A stretch of DNA of 64,000 bases from positions 2,966,393-3,030,392 of the forward strand of contig CP099851.1 of NCBI GenBank assembly GCA_030062745.1. Direction: 5' to 3'. Source of the DNA: Capitulum mitella. Taxonomy: Eukaryota > Arthropoda > Thecostraca > Pollicipedomorpha > Pollicipedidae. The notes under the pieces were generated by a model. The model saw only the letters and a program-made list of their open reading frames with translations. It searched no databases and was not told the DNA's origin. Shown piece by piece: positions 11,875 through 21,800 of this stretch (position 1 is the first letter of the stretch; every line of letters begins with the position of its first letter). Position numbers and translations under genes: made by a program.

Positions 11875-13480
11875 CCCCAAAAACCTTTGGCGGCCGGGCC
11901 AAAAAAAGCAAAGAAGGGCCTTTTTTTTTTTTTTAAAAAAAAAAAAAAATTTTTCCCCTTTTCCCCTTTAAAAAAAAAAAATAATAAATTACATTACAAA
12001 AATTAAAAAATTAATATTTTATTTTTTTTTTTTTATATAAACGAACGGGCTAACCTAAATTACAAGATAAACTTCTTTTGGTTCAGGAGAGTGTTGGGCT
12101 CGCGTTATTAATGGTAAGTATTTTTGGCTGGCATGGAAATGTTCCTGCAGATCGTTAAGCTGCTAAAGAAAACTAACATCTGTGCAAAAATTCAGCTGTC
12201 TGAATCACGTCCTTCTCATAGCGGTCAATAATTTTTTAATGCTGTCAGCGGCTGGGTCTCTCGTACATGAGAACAGCGGACCAATGTTTCTCGGCGGATC
12301 GAAGCCCTGCGTCTGCCGGGCGAAGTTGTAGTTGGTTCGGTCGCCGTCAGGTGGAGCCGTACGACCCGTACCGGCGGCTGACCGCGGGTCCAGTGGCGCA
12401 GACCCTGGTGGGCGGGGTCCGCGGGCCGATACTGTACGGCGTGGTGGGTACCGTCACTGGACTGGCAGCCCTGGCAGGTCAGTGGTTTCAGCACCGAGGC
12501 TCGTCCTGCCTTTCAGTCCGAAGGTGGTCTAGCAGGTGTGCTAGGCATTACACGTTTTTGAAGATGCTGCGTAATGCTACGTAACTGAAGAGGAGATGGC
12601 CGGTTAGCACTCGGTGTTGGGAATTAACTTGATTACAGGCTATCTGGACGCAGACTTTGCATGTCGTCGTCGCAAGAGGCTCTGATAAACGGCCCAAACG
12701 GCGAGGCTTGTGCAAAAGCTTCCGTTCACGACCGTTGCACGTCGGGTTCACGTCTCTTCTAAAAAAAAAATCATTGTATTCCTGAACCTAAGGACCTAGG
12801 ACCTAGGACTGCACTTACGACTGGGTAGACAAGCAGCTACTTGCCTATTTCGTGGGTCATCATGGGTTGCATCCGAAGGACATTTAGTTCCAGCGCCATC
12901 GACTGCCGACGACTGCCTGTATTAGGCGGCTTATGGTGGATGCAGCCTGCATGCGCTGGTGGTTTTCAGGCGTCGTACATTTGATGCAGCCCCCATGTAG
13001 TTGACCCAGTCGGCCTGTACCGGCTGTACTGGCCATGACCTTGAGACAGCGCCCTACGTCGATTTCAAGCGCTCAGACGCTCATCGAGTCTGTGCTTCAA
13101 ACAGCGGCGCTAAGAGGCGCAGGCCTGCTGTAGCGGTTTCAAGCCTCACGCCGGCGCTGGTTTCGGCGGCCGGGAGCTGGCTAAATTACCGTCTGCTGGC
13201 TTCAGTCCCCTTGCGCCGGTTTCAGGCGCCATGTACTGGTTCGTGCGTCGCCGGCAGCGCCGGATCAAGGCGCAGATGGTGCTGTTCAAGCAGTCCGGCC
13301 TGTGGGCGGACACCGGCGAGACGGTCTTCCTGCTGGGGGAGGACGACCGCCGACGAGGAGGAGGAAGAGGAGGAGGAGGAGGACGCCGGCGGCGTGCTGG
13401 TCGCCGTGCCCGAGGAGACCGAGACGGATGACGTCGCCGGGGAGGAGACGGACGACTCGGCGGTGCCGCTGCCACCGTAG
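145..13480 (+). CDS. TSP1/Ig single-pass membrane protein, 3' part of gene (14 exons)
   Basis: Exons joined by GT-AG sites (one GC-AG) in matching phase: 145-341, 613-812, 1584-1864, 2590-2757, 3180-3488, 3815-3988, 4551-4683, 5806-5950, 6193-6438, 7128-7250, 7431-7533, 9024-9155, 12351-12477, 13226 to a stop at 13431 (or 13480 if a one-base frame break is real). The joined fragment is 847 residues in the uninterrupted frame. Residues 1-443 match no family I know. A thrombospondin type 1 repeat lies near 446-505, Ig-like domains near 525-620 and 622-740, and a transmembrane helix near 764-786, followed by a run of basic residues (RRRQRR). This gives an extracellular N-side and a short cytoplasmic tail. 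N-glycosylation sequons (NAS, NHT, NET) lie in the Ig part. A role as a surface receptor or adhesion protein is inferred from architecture only. The 5' end is outside the window. Introns not listed separately hold nothing I recognise. Confidence 0.85.
310..405 (+). repeat. Two-copy tandem duplication of an exon end with its splice donor
   Basis: The last 32 bases of exon 1, together with its GTGAGTGAG donor, are repeated once directly downstream with a 48-base period (310-351 and 358-399). The second copy is intronic if the first donor is used. It offers a second, equally good donor. Confidence 0.93.
613..812 (+). CDS. TSP1/Ig membrane protein, exon 2
   Basis: The acceptor is tatcactttcag ending at 612 and the donor is ACG|GTGAGG at 813. 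It enters in phase 2 and leaves in phase 1. It encodes a segment with SSSTKWMTALND and NWYWLKFCSEF. I recognise no domain. Confidence 0.75.
1365..1620 (+). repeat. Degenerate tandem copies of the exon 3 acceptor region
   Basis: The block CCCAGCC...GCGGG...GCGC at the exon 3 acceptor recurs upstream with spacings of about 60-76 bases (near 1371, 1431, 1505 and 1581). The copy at 1431-1470 is closest and includes about 35 bases homologous to coding sequence. Use of its acceptor at 1437 would read into a stop at 1547-1549. Confidence 0.8.
1584..1864 (+). CDS. TSP1/Ig membrane protein, exon 3
   Basis: The acceptor is cgcccgtccccag ending at 1583 and the donor is GACG|GTGAGG at 1865. It enters in phase 1 and leaves in phase 0. 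The first half is polar and Ala/Arg-rich; the second half contains VFSHLVLQGNVRLGALF and a cysteine. The acceptor and first coding bases recur as degraded copies upstream at about 1371, 1431 and 1505. Confidence 0.78.
2590..2757 (+). CDS. TSP1/Ig membrane protein, exon 4
   Basis: The acceptor is catcgtcag ending at 2589 and the donor is CCAG|GTGAGG at 2758. It is a phase 0-0 exon of 56 codons. The segment alternates polar and hydrophobic residues (EVIIEFSFRFLQ), which suggests beta structure. Confidence 0.8.
3180..3488 (+). CDS. TSP1/Ig membrane protein, exon 5
   Basis: The acceptor is cctgccgcag ending at 3179 and the donor is GGAG|GTGGGT at 3489. It is a phase 0-0 exon of 103 codons. Parts such as FSQVVFVDD and GRWHRLVVRVI look like beta strands of a concanavalin/LamG-like fold, but I see no signature strong enough to name one. 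Confidence 0.82.
3815..3988 (+). CDS. TSP1/Ig membrane protein, exon 6
   Basis: The acceptor is cgtctctccag ending at 3814 and the donor is CAAG|GTCAGG at 3989; phase 0-0. A second donor, CCAG|GTTACG at 4046, would add 19 in-frame codons with no stop, so an alternative longer form is possible. The segment has two cysteines and an acidic end (DDCEPPTDDEF) just before the TSP1 repeat. Confidence 0.8.
4551..4683 (+). CDS. TSP1/Ig membrane protein, exon 7: TSP1 repeat, first part
   Basis: The acceptor is tcggttccag ending at 4550 and the donor is CCCA|GTGAGT at 4684. It enters in phase 0 and leaves in phase 1. The sequence GGWGFWSSWECSAECDGG carries the TSP1 tryptophan pattern and the CSxxC core, followed by RQRLC and GHDC. 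The domain continues in the next exon, so a phase 1 intron splits it. Confidence 0.92.
4795..5060. repeat. Dispersed repeat family A, copy 1
   Basis: This intronic segment shares a run of similar blocks, in the same order and orientation, with 8100-8320. Shared blocks include CTGTTAGATTTCCAAGTT, AATGGGAAATGTCTATT and the GGGGACAAATC...TTCTGGA stretch. It looks like an old non-coding interspersed element; I see no coding capacity or clear terminal repeats. Confidence 0.8.
5066..5430. repeat. 31-bp minisatellite, about 11-12 copies
   Basis: The unit, about GATGGGTGCTCAGTGTCCTC plus ACGACGGTCCT, repeats with small changes through the intron between exons 7 and 8. The period is not a multiple of three, so the open frames across it are not genes. 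Confidence 0.95.
5806..5950 (+). CDS. TSP1/Ig membrane protein, exon 8: TSP1 end and linker
   Basis: The acceptor is cgttttttccag ending at 5805. The donor is GAG|GCAAGT at 5951, a GC donor of the usual GC-AG consensus. It enters in phase 1 and leaves in phase 2. FGLCNNHKC supplies the last two cysteines of the TSP1 repeat. The end, LREGEQFVLR, is the first strand region of the Ig domain that follows. Confidence 0.85.
6193..6438 (+). CDS. TSP1/Ig membrane protein, exon 9: Ig-like domain 1
   Basis: The acceptor is gatcatcag ending at 6192 and the donor is CCCG|GTGAGG at 6439; phase 2-2. An early cysteine (CKTDAY), a core tryptophan (TIWLRNG) and the closing DTGVYSC motif make a clear Ig fold. 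NAS is a glycosylation sequon. A minisatellite made of copies of the exon end and donor follows immediately. Confidence 0.92.
6425..6675. repeat. Donor-derived minisatellite next to Ig exon 9
   Basis: Starting inside exon 9 (GTCACCCG|GTGAGG), about ten copies of GGGTCACRCGGTGRRG follow with a period of about 22-26 bases. Most copies keep a GGTGAGG- or GGTGAAG-like core that resembles a 5' splice site. Confidence 0.9.
7128..7250 (+). CDS. TSP1/Ig membrane protein, exon 10: Ig-like domain 2, first part
   Basis: The acceptor is ttttttttcgcag ending at 7127 and the donor is ACAG|GTAAGC at 7251; phase 2-2. It encodes the B-strand cysteine (GDKVEFDC) and the core tryptophan (FWYLNGE) of a second Ig-like domain. 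Confidence 0.9.
7431..7533 (+). CDS. TSP1/Ig membrane protein, exon 11: Ig-like domain 2, middle
   Basis: The acceptor is gtggtcacag ending at 7430 and the donor is TCAG|GTATAG at 7534. It enters in phase 2 and leaves in phase 0. It encodes an insert with sequon NHT and the stretch EPRYIAIEDVRLQ, between the two cysteines of Ig-like domain 2. Confidence 0.85.
8100..8320. repeat. Dispersed repeat family A, copy 2
   Basis: This is the counterpart of 4795-5060, diverged by substitutions and small indels, in the intron between exons 11 and 12. The rest of that 1.5 kb intron (7534-8099 and 8321-9023) shows nothing I recognise. Confidence 0.8.
9024..9155 (+). CDS. TSP1/Ig membrane protein, exon 12: Ig-like domain 2, end
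   Basis: The acceptor is tttttggcag ending at 9023 and the donor is TCAG|GTAAGT at 9156; phase 0-0, 44 codons. SGEWEC gives the closing cysteine of the Ig domain and NET is a sequon. It is separated from exon 13 by a 3.2 kb repeat-filled intron. Confidence 0.87.
9794..10490. repeat. Three tandem copies of a roughly 213-236 bp AT-rich unit
   Basis: Copies start with TTGGAGGAACTGCTAAATTA at about 9794, 10007 and 10243 and are over 90% alike by eye. Each contains a GGGGGTTTTGGGTGGGGGTG block. The array lies in the 3.2 kb intron before exon 13. Confidence 0.95.
10658..10733. repeat. Interstitial TTAGG-type telomeric repeat
   Basis: About 14 units of GGTTA, a few altered (GGGTTA, GGCTGGGTTA), run for 76 bases. 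TTAGG is the common arthropod telomere repeat. Here it is internal, in an intron. The flanks 10734-11520 hold nothing recognised. Confidence 0.93.
11518..12040. repeat. A/T/C homopolymer tract, suspected assembly artefact
   Basis: About 520 bases made almost only of runs of A, T and C, with long stretches of a single base. This texture differs sharply from both flanks and is typical of poorly polished long-read consensus. The lysine-rich frame across it is not a gene. Confidence 0.85.
12351..12477 (+). CDS. TSP1/Ig membrane protein, exon 13: juxtamembrane and start of TM helix
   Basis: The acceptor is tcgccgtcag ending at 12350 and the donor is GCAG|GTCAGT at 12478. It enters in phase 0 and leaves in phase 1. 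It encodes a short stalk (VEPYDPYRRL) and then the hydrophobic segment GPILYGVVGTVTGLAALA, completed by exon 14. Confidence 0.88.
13226..13480 (+). CDS. TSP1/Ig membrane protein, exon 14: end of TM helix and cytoplasmic tail
   Basis: The acceptor is ccggtttcag ending at 13225, phase 1. It completes the helix (AMYWFV) and starts the tail with RRRQRRIKAQMVLF. In the frame set by splicing, the tail turns Gly/Arg-rich and stops at 13429-13431. One frame over, from about 13345, an acidic tail with a poly-Glu run and EETETDD continues to a TAG at 13478-13480. The acidic version looks more like a normal tail, so a one-base insertion or assembly error near 13341-13350 is possible. I cannot decide between them. 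Confidence 0.75.
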   Translation, partial: APCTGSCVAGSAGSRRRWCCSSSPACGRTPARRSSCWGRTTADEEEEEEEEEDAGGVLVAVPEETETDDVAGEETDDSAVPLPP

Positions 13481-13954
13481 TGGCGCTGGCAGCGCGGGAA
13501 GGCCTGCGCTGAAGTCGTCCTCATCTACGCCGACGCCTGTTCATACCATGAGCATCGTGGGAGCGTCTCTGCGTAATGAAATGAATCCCATCACATTGTC
13601 TGCGTTTAATGAACTCTGCTGTCGCTGCGTGGTTGTTGTAGGGCACTGGCGTCTGTTCTTGGTAACACATGTATGCGAATATGACCCTCTAACAGAAAGG
13701 CGTGTTGGACAGAAGAAGCACAGCATGTTACTTTCCTAATCATGTCAACGGTAATTTTCCGGGGTATAGTCAAAAGTGGTATGCTTACAGAGCTTTCGTT
13801 TGGGCTTGAATGACATAGTAATTACTACAAGCTTTTTTACCTTGAAATCAACCAGACATTTGCCAAAACTAGTTTTCGTTTCTGACGAACAAATTCAGAG
13901 GCGCGGAACTCTTCCACAGTTGGGGAAGGGGCAAAGAAGCATTTTGGATCGATT

Positions 13955-14160
13955 CCAGGGGCGCAGCCAGGATTTTCTTAAAAGGGCGGAGTGCGAACTC
14001 AAATCACACGAAAATCGCCTGCTGGGAAGACGATGTACAATGGTTTTCACACAAAAACAAAAAATCCCACTTTCAGCCCCCATGCCTCACAGTGACCCAA
14101 ACAACAAGCAAGGACGTAACCAGATTTTTTTATGGGTAAGGGCACACTTAATAAGCCAAG
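13955..14160. repeat. Dispersed repeat family B, copy 1
   Basis: It starts with GGGGCGCAGCCAGGATTTTC and runs through a block ending in AATGGTTTTCACAC. The reverse complement of the same order of blocks is at 53690-53805. A second similar start (GGACGTAACCAGATTTTTTT) lies at about 14113, so a second element may be nested or adjacent. Partial relatives are at 50820-50865 and near 62395. It looks like a transposon terminus; the class is not determined. Confidence 0.75.
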
Positions 14161-17100
14161 AACTCTGAATGGAAAATATGCTATTGAGCAAAGCAGTCCA
14201 CACAAAATATTGCTATCGATGTTCTTTGATGAAGGCTATTGGGATTTTTACCACGAGTGCGACGGAAAGGGGCAGCCCTCATCCACTTCCAGCCGCCCGG
14301 ACTAGTCATTTTTTTTCAACAAAGACAGCAGCGCTTCAGCTATCTGAGGACAGCAGTGCCCATCCCGACGGTCTTAGTGGTCAGGCAGCGCGTTTTGTGA
14401 AGCTGGTGCCGACCTCGTCAGCTGATTGTTGGCTGGCCAGTCAGCTGGCGCCGCGAAGAGCAGGCCTGCAGACACTGCACCGGAATCCGATCACTGAATC
14501 GCGGCTGACCCGCATTACACAGGAGTTTTCCGGGTTAGTCTGCTTTTGACTTCATCATAACGCATAAACAGACCACCGCGGTTCCTTCAGGCGTCACAGT
14601 TCAGTGGTTGACATGTGGTATCCACAGTATTCAGGTTGGACGTGGCATGATCAACATATCTGAATGCCATTCAAACAAGCGATGACGTAAGTATATACTC
14701 GTAAGAGCCGCAGTAGTACATGCTTCCAGAGGGTTTGGGCTGCGTTATTTTGTCTGATGATATTGCATATCATTCTTATTATTATAGAAATGCGAAATGA
14801 TATACAAGCCGTAGTGAGCCGCAGTGATCCTTAGAGGAGGGCTTATGCAACTGAACAATTTTGAGAATCGAAACTCTGTACATCAAAAAAGATTTATTTC
14901 GAAGGATCAGGAGCTTATTCGACTAACTTACTAAAGGTGCATTTTGTAACGAGGCTACATTTCCAATTTTTCTTTTGTCGTGACTAACCAATTTCAAAAT
15001 ACAAATATACGCTCTGAGGAATGATCAGCGTAAGAGACTGGGTAAAAGTATCGCCTGAATATGACCGATATTGCCAATAGCACGCGCAGAACATATGCAG
15101 TAGTGTGCAGCGTAGGTCCCAGAAGAAGACGACAGGTTGGGGCCAGAGGCAATGGCCAGGGAATGAATGCCTTAAACCAAACCCATTAGCTCACTCAAAA
15201 GTCCCACAGTGCTGCGCAGGTTGGTCGTAAGACCGATATGTTGGCGCCCATAATGTAGGCTGGTGGTAAGACCGATTTGGCGGCGACCAGAAATAGGGGC
15301 TGGAGACAATCCAGTAAGGGTCTCGCGCTACGCGGATAAGTATGAACGGACCTGACGTACTTTTTTCTCATTGCTCAGTACAATGGCTAGCGAGGAGATT
15401 CCTGTGAACGCGCAAACTGTTGTTGGCGATACCAACCACACAGAAGATATTTTGGCTTCGGAGATCGAGCAGACCCAACTCGCGGCAAATTTCGGAAGAT
15501 GTTGACCAAATGCACGCCGCTGGAACTGAGCACAGGAATTGGGTGAGGGCGGTTTGAAGTTTATTGCAAGGAGTCATACTGGGAGAAAAGGGTGAGGTAA
15601 TTAAAGACCAGTAGAGGAATATCTATCGTAACTCACGTCTGGCTTGGAATCACCACAGAACTTTTTCGACTCTGTTGGTTACAAAAACTGATTTAATTAC
15701 TTCCCTAACAATAGTCATCAAGCAACTTGCGTCGGTTTTTACTGCAACGGTAAGCTGAAAACTGCTTTCCACCGTAGGTTTAAATTTACGTGTTCTATCG
15801 GGTGACGTTAAGGATTACGGAAAAAGGGTTGGTCATCTGTTTTTGTTCTTGACGCAGGAGTCTGGTTCCGGCCTCTCCGGTCACTAAGGCTGGTCATTAT
15901 GCACCATTCGAACTCCAAAAGTGTGCACCATGTCAGTGACGCAAGCTCGCCAGTGGAACCAGTAACGTATAGATACGGCCTCAGCCTGAGTTAGAATTAA
16001 GCCTGACGCTTCTTGCTCTGCTGCGCGCTGACACTGTCGCACTGGCCGGTACCGGTCTGCCCAGAACAGACTCTCGCCCGCTCCGCCACTGCCGGTTGTC
16101 AGCAGAACGGATCTGCAGCTGCAACTGCGGTAATTGCAGCTAGCATTCACAAGATGTGACATTTGCGTAAAGGCACATTGGCACAGCAAGACACGTCCGC
16201 TTCTGAAGCAGAACAAAGACGTTATATTGGCCTTCCTCACCCCTCCCCCCCTCACCTGACTGGTTCCCTGGAAAAATCGAGACTTTACCGAAGCAGTGCT
16301 TGGATCCAAGCGACTCAGAATGCCACCGTAGTCCAATCACTCAGGTCAGGTCAGGTCACTCAGGTCTTGCTGCAGTGCGTACCATGCCTCCTTGGTAATG
16401 CACTGGTATTGCAATCCTTCAGTTTTCCTTCAATTTTTTCCCCAGTGTGATCCAGCCTTGAGTCCCATTCAAGAAGAGCCCGGTCCCCGCCCGCCACCAC
16501 CGGCACGAACATGATGAACACTAGGCAGAAGCACATGCCCAATAGACAGTTGTTCTCCTGGAGAACGGCAGATGCGGTTAGTCTCCATAAAAAACGCGAT
16601 TTTCTGGCCCGAAGGTCAAACTGGTTGCCATCAGCTTAGCCTGTCACCCTGTTACCTGCTTGAGGCGATTGTGGGGGGGGAAAATAAGGCCAGTGGCGTC
16701 ATGCGTCCTTAGAAAGTGCGCTGGCATTTCAGTGACCACATGAATAAATGGAACGCTGGAGATTCTGTTGTTCATTCCTCCAGGGGTTCAAAAGACTGTG
16801 CTTTCAGCATTAAGTTTTCCGTCACCTTTTCGGACGGATACCACTTGTCACTCTGTCGTGAAGCTGAGATCTGCATAAAACCGCCAAGACCAAACTACAA
16901 AAAAATGTTGTTTTTGCAAGAAACTGCTGTGTAAATCGTAACGTGTAAAGGTTGCAAGAAAATTCCGTGATCTCTCTGGCATTGTCCAAAAACCACTCTA
17001 TTCATTTCCTTTTCTGAAGTGTACTCCCACCGGACGAGGGAAATAGAAAATGCGTATTCGACCTGGGATAGCAAACATGAGGTCTGGGGTGCTCCACATC

Positions 17101-17343
17101 AAAATCTCATGGAATGTTTATATGCAGTACCCATGCATTGTAAAAGCACAGACAATAAACCGGCGAAGTAAAACTGAATCAAATCGCAAAACATTGGTTG
17201 CCTTCATGACGACATTAAGACGTGACCAAAGATGACTTTGTTTTACATTTTTGTCAGTACGTGTACAATTTACGTAAAAAATTGTACTGAAAGTTTCAAG
17301 ACGCTGAGTGTACTCGTTTGGGGGATATCTAAGGAGTGCGCTG

Positions 17344-17346
17344 GTG

Positions 17347-17411
<65 letters not shown>
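17344..17411. repeat. (TGCG)n(TG)n compound microsatellite
   Basis: About nine TGCG units are followed by about fourteen TG units. The Val/Cys-rich frames here are artefacts of it. Confidence 0.97.
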
Positions 17412-17413
<2 letters not shown>

Positions 17414-18703
17414 AACGTCCCCTATCAATCAATGGCGAGTTAATTCGTTTATCACGTCAACAGTTTTCAACAGACACCACATCCAAGCACAAAATATATT
17501 GCGACATCCGAAGACTGACACAAGACTATGTTAAAGCGAGAGACCTCATGATCAGGAGGTTACGACATCCGCCCGATTACAATGCGTTCGAACGACTTCG
17601 CCTCTTCGAAGACGAGCGGCGGCGCTGTAGCACATCAGCCCACGGGAACATTCTCCAATGGGAGAGCCACCGGCCGACAGAAAACGCAGAACTGCCACAG
17701 GCTATATCGGGACGTCGCCGCCTGTGCGGCTAATCCCCTTCCGTCCAGCAGGAACTACAGCGATGGCCAGACAAAGAAAGCCGGACTGAGTTGCTACGCT
17801 GTCAACAAATTAACCTTTCACAGACGCGTGGCGACCAGATGAGCAAAACGTGAAATAAGCCGTCCAAGGCCCCAATGTACCAACGTCACGTTACACATAA
17901 AACAGCAGATGCAAAAGCAATGCACGCATTTAGTAATTACGTGCCGACACAAAAACGATATCGATTAAGTTGCCGGTCGTTTCATGCCTACGCACACCCT
18001 GCAGGCAGAATTTGGCAAAACTAGACGCGTGAAGAGCAGGAGCAAAAATTACAAACGCCTAGCATACCATTACCAGAATTAGTACTGTCTCTCTAGGGCA
18101 CCATGCTGGGCTCTTTCACGTAAAGGGGTGCGCCAAAGAATGACAGTGCCTACGCAACGGCAGCGGTGCCATTTAGCCGCTACTCCTCTGGAAACACTTG
18201 CACGCAGGCAGAGATGACACGTTCGAAAGGACCTGAGTGAAAGATCATCCAGCCGATGCGTGTAGGTCCAACCACCATCCCATGTATTCGTTCGACCAAG
18301 ACACACAAGCAACCATAAATAGCACAGAAGGCATCTATTGCGACAGCGTTAATCTTGTAAAAGCAGCAACACGCATGGCTTCACAGCGCACACAGCGCGG
18401 CCAGTACCCTCTCACCCGCGGCAAACGGCACAGAGAAAACACGTCCTGCGGCTTTCTTCCTTTATACACCCGCGCGGTGGAGTACTCATACGCAACAGTA
18501 CTCATTTCGCCGGTCGCAAACGGCACTGTGTTGTGGCGAAGAAGGTGCGTACGCGGCCGGACTTGGAACTCGTGCCTCCGCCTCTCTCGCCAACCCCCGC
18601 CACTGTCCTCAGACAGGAGGGGCAGGCCGGCCGAGCCGAGGTCAGGAGGAGAAGCACCAGCCCTGACACCCACTGCTCCCGGTCAAACCAGGCGGCGGCG
18701 CGT

Positions 18704-18807
18704 CTAGAAGCTGATGTGGCCGTACGCCTTCAGGGACGACATGACCAGATAGAAGATCCAGAGTAGGAAGATGAACACGCCGCTGGCGTAGCGGGGCACG
18801 GGCGGAC
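18704..18807 (-). CDS. NCX: NCX exon 14: last TM helix and C-terminus
   Basis: Acceptor gtccgttgacag, phase 1. [20 protein letters not shown] is the last helix, with the conserved SSLxAY motif. The protein ends HISF with TAG at 18706-18704. Confidence 0.96.
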
Positions 18808-21800
18808 CTGTCAACGGACCGGTCACGTGATCAGGATAGACCCGGCAGAGAAGGCCGTCGCACAGCCCGCGCTCCGGTCTCCGCGCGAAATGATGTTTTT
18901 CCGAATGTCTGTGACCGCTCTTTTAGTTCAGGCACGGTTCGTTCACTGATATTAACATTTGACGACACCAAATTTAGCAGTACCATCAAATGGCGTAGAC
19001 AAAACGACATTACGAGATCTGAGAGCCGACGAACGGGAATCAGGAAAATTGACATCAATAGAACAACGCAAAAAGATCCCATAAGAACCCCAGAAAGACA
19101 CGAAAAAAGCAGTGGCAAACCAAAATGGATTCGAGAATTTCCTAGTCATCAATGCTGCCTGTGGGACAGCCGGAATCCCTACGCTAGGAGACGACAGAAT
19201 TCATCTTCTGCTTTCTGTTCCCTCCCACACGCGCGTAAGCGGGGACCCAGGTCAGCGTGTCAGCGCCGCGAGGAGACGCCCACTCACCGCCCAGTTCGCC
19301 GGGGCCGAAGAACTTCACGTAGCGGCGCATTATCAGCAGCAGGACGCAGAACAGCGCGCAGATCGTGTACATGGCCACGCTGAAGGCTAGAGCGCCGCGC
19401 GGCACGTGGAATGTGCCGTCCTGCAGGGGGGGGGTAGAGTTCCGTCAGCGGCCAGACACAGCCAGCGGACGAGCGTGGGGAGACGCATCATGCAGGACTG
19501 AATACATAGCTGCAAGGGTCGGTTTAAAGGGACCACGTCAATTCAGAGGGAGTGTACTCCGGGGGTCGAGTAAGTCCACAGGGTAAGAGGCAATGACAAT
19601 AAACAGCAAGCGGCGGCGCTACTTTACGCGTGGATGCGGTACGGGAGAAAAACATACCGACATGCATCTGCGTCAGGTGACGGCAACTGCGTGCGGGGGT
19701 TGCTTAGCATACACAAATGATATGATACACAAATGAAGATACGCACGAAGACAGTGGTTAGTACAGTACATGGGAAGACAAACTGCAGTATGAAGTAGAA
19801 ACGATGCACAACAAAACCTAGTTTCCTGCAGATGAAGACACTAGCCTAACCCACTAATGGGCAGAACATGAATATCCTGTATCAGCGATTCGTGGCAGAG
19901 CAAAGTAGCCACTAAACCTCACCAACCATAATCGGGTGAAAGCTACGTTCTACAGAACGTTCAGGCAGAATGCAACTTTTTCTGCGATCACCCATTACCT
20001 ATTCTTGTGTAGATACTATTGGTGTGATTGTAAAAAATGCAAAAAATTAAATTAATTCAACGAGTTCTTCATCCAGAATGTATGTATATATCAAATGTCA
20101 TATATGGGCTATTCCGCCTCAGATCACCAGGGTAGGCCTCGAATTATTCACCATGCTCCCTCTGGTTTGGGTTACATTTGCATACGGGCTTACCCATACC
20201 AACTATCACATCCTTACTATTTTTAAGTTTCCGGGTCATATGCGTCACGAGATGCAGATTACAGAATTTTTTAGTTCATCAGGAAACTTGGGCCACAAAA
20301 TTATTTATCTCGATGCAATGGCTCCTTGGATCCGATTAAACCTCCATATCATTTGAAAACGGATGATCTGCTGCATCCACTTAAAATACAAATGCTCACT
20401 TCTGGTCATCTGTTGACCCCGTGACCTCGTGATCTTTTGTTATAGTCGTCACATTTGAAAGCGGACATATTTTGAAAAGTTTTATTTTTCAATGAGAGAT
20501 GTCCAGTGCATTGCCTAGGCGATGGCATTTAGTTTCTTTCGTAGCTCCGGTTCCGTGATGTATCATCAAGGCCAACAGCGAAGTCACGACACGGCGTTTT
20601 AACATCGCTGGTGCTTGTGACGTGTAATGTAGCCGATATGGTGCCATATGGAAGGTCGTCGCCCAGTCAAAACGTTAGTGACGTTTCGGAGCATATGAGA
20701 AGTCACGCAGGTCGGGTGTCGGTCATTCACCTGATTTTTAGCAGCGGTCAAAGATAAACGGTTGCAGCTAGTCGATATGGGCATCATTTAAAAGATGATT
20801 TTTTCAGGAGAAAATGGTGTGCGCATAATCAAATAGTCATGAAGTTACAGAGAAGAGATGCGAAAATAGCTTTCAGGCTTCAGACACCACGGTCAGAAAC
20901 TGCTTCTGGTACCGGAAAAGGTTAGTCCGAGTTGTACACTTGCATATGATTAAGGTGTGCCGAAACCAGGTAGAATAATCAAATTCGGTCCGCAACCGGG
21001 TAAGTTGTTGTAACTAGATATTCCGGGGCACTTTTGCACCTCTTCTTTGGAAGGTAGAAAATGGCGTCCTTGGCCCGATCTCTACGAGAAGTTGCCAAGT
21101 GGTCCATACCTCTTTCCTGAGTCAGGACCGGGTCGTTCATAGCAGCACAGCACGTTATCAGCCGTCACCCTTAAGAATTTCGTTCTGTTCTGCTGCCGCA
21201 CGTGCGAAGCGTGTATCCAGGTCGACAGAAGATGCACTGCTTTTCAAATGGGTGTTCATAGCAGCACAAGAACAGATTTGACGTTGCAAACATTTGCTAC
21301 CATGAGAAAGACCTCGAAATTTAATGTGAGTGACATTTCTTTGCAGTTTCGCATGGCAAAAATACATGTGGCGGCAATGGTGGGCTGTCAAGCGAGCAGT
21401 GTAACGTGCTAGCCCTTAGCGGCCATAAGAAAGCCAAATACTAATCACCTTCGATTATTGTGAAACGAAGATACAGCTCTTCTTTGTATCGGCTTCAAAC
21501 ATACCCGCGGCTCGTGAAAGTAACTAAAACGTTTCACCGCTATGTACCGGTGAACGACTACGACGTTGCGACGTACAAGTTATCGGCATCTGTGAATCGC
21601 TGTGTGCACCGCGTGTGCAAATGAAGCCATATGCTTGCAGGTGCATTTCAGATGCAGGTGCTTGTGGAGCTTCCACATGTAACTTCGCGCCTATTATATG
21701 CAAAGATCTTCCGTGTTTGTGCGTTAAGTGCAATGTATTGTATGTGTGATAGCTGAGTCACTTTAAGATAGTTCGTTTTGTAGGAAACACTTTGTACACA

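Larger units (their letters stand above)
13481..18703. other. Non-coding region between two convergent gene ends
   Basis: This holds the 3'UTR of the membrane-protein gene and the 3'UTR of NCX, neither with a poly(A) signal I can assign. It also contains one interspersed repeat (13955-14160) and a TGCG/TG microsatellite (17344-17411). The rest, including 14.6-15.9 kb and 17.9-18.6 kb, shows no coding or RNA feature I recognise. Confidence 0.7.

Noticed and set aside
11800..12006. Lysine-rich frame
   Set aside because: It is a translation of poly-A in the homopolymer tract.
17308..17733. 141-codon frame through a microsatellite
   Set aside because: The first half is the TGCG/TG repeat and the rest shows no protein likeness.
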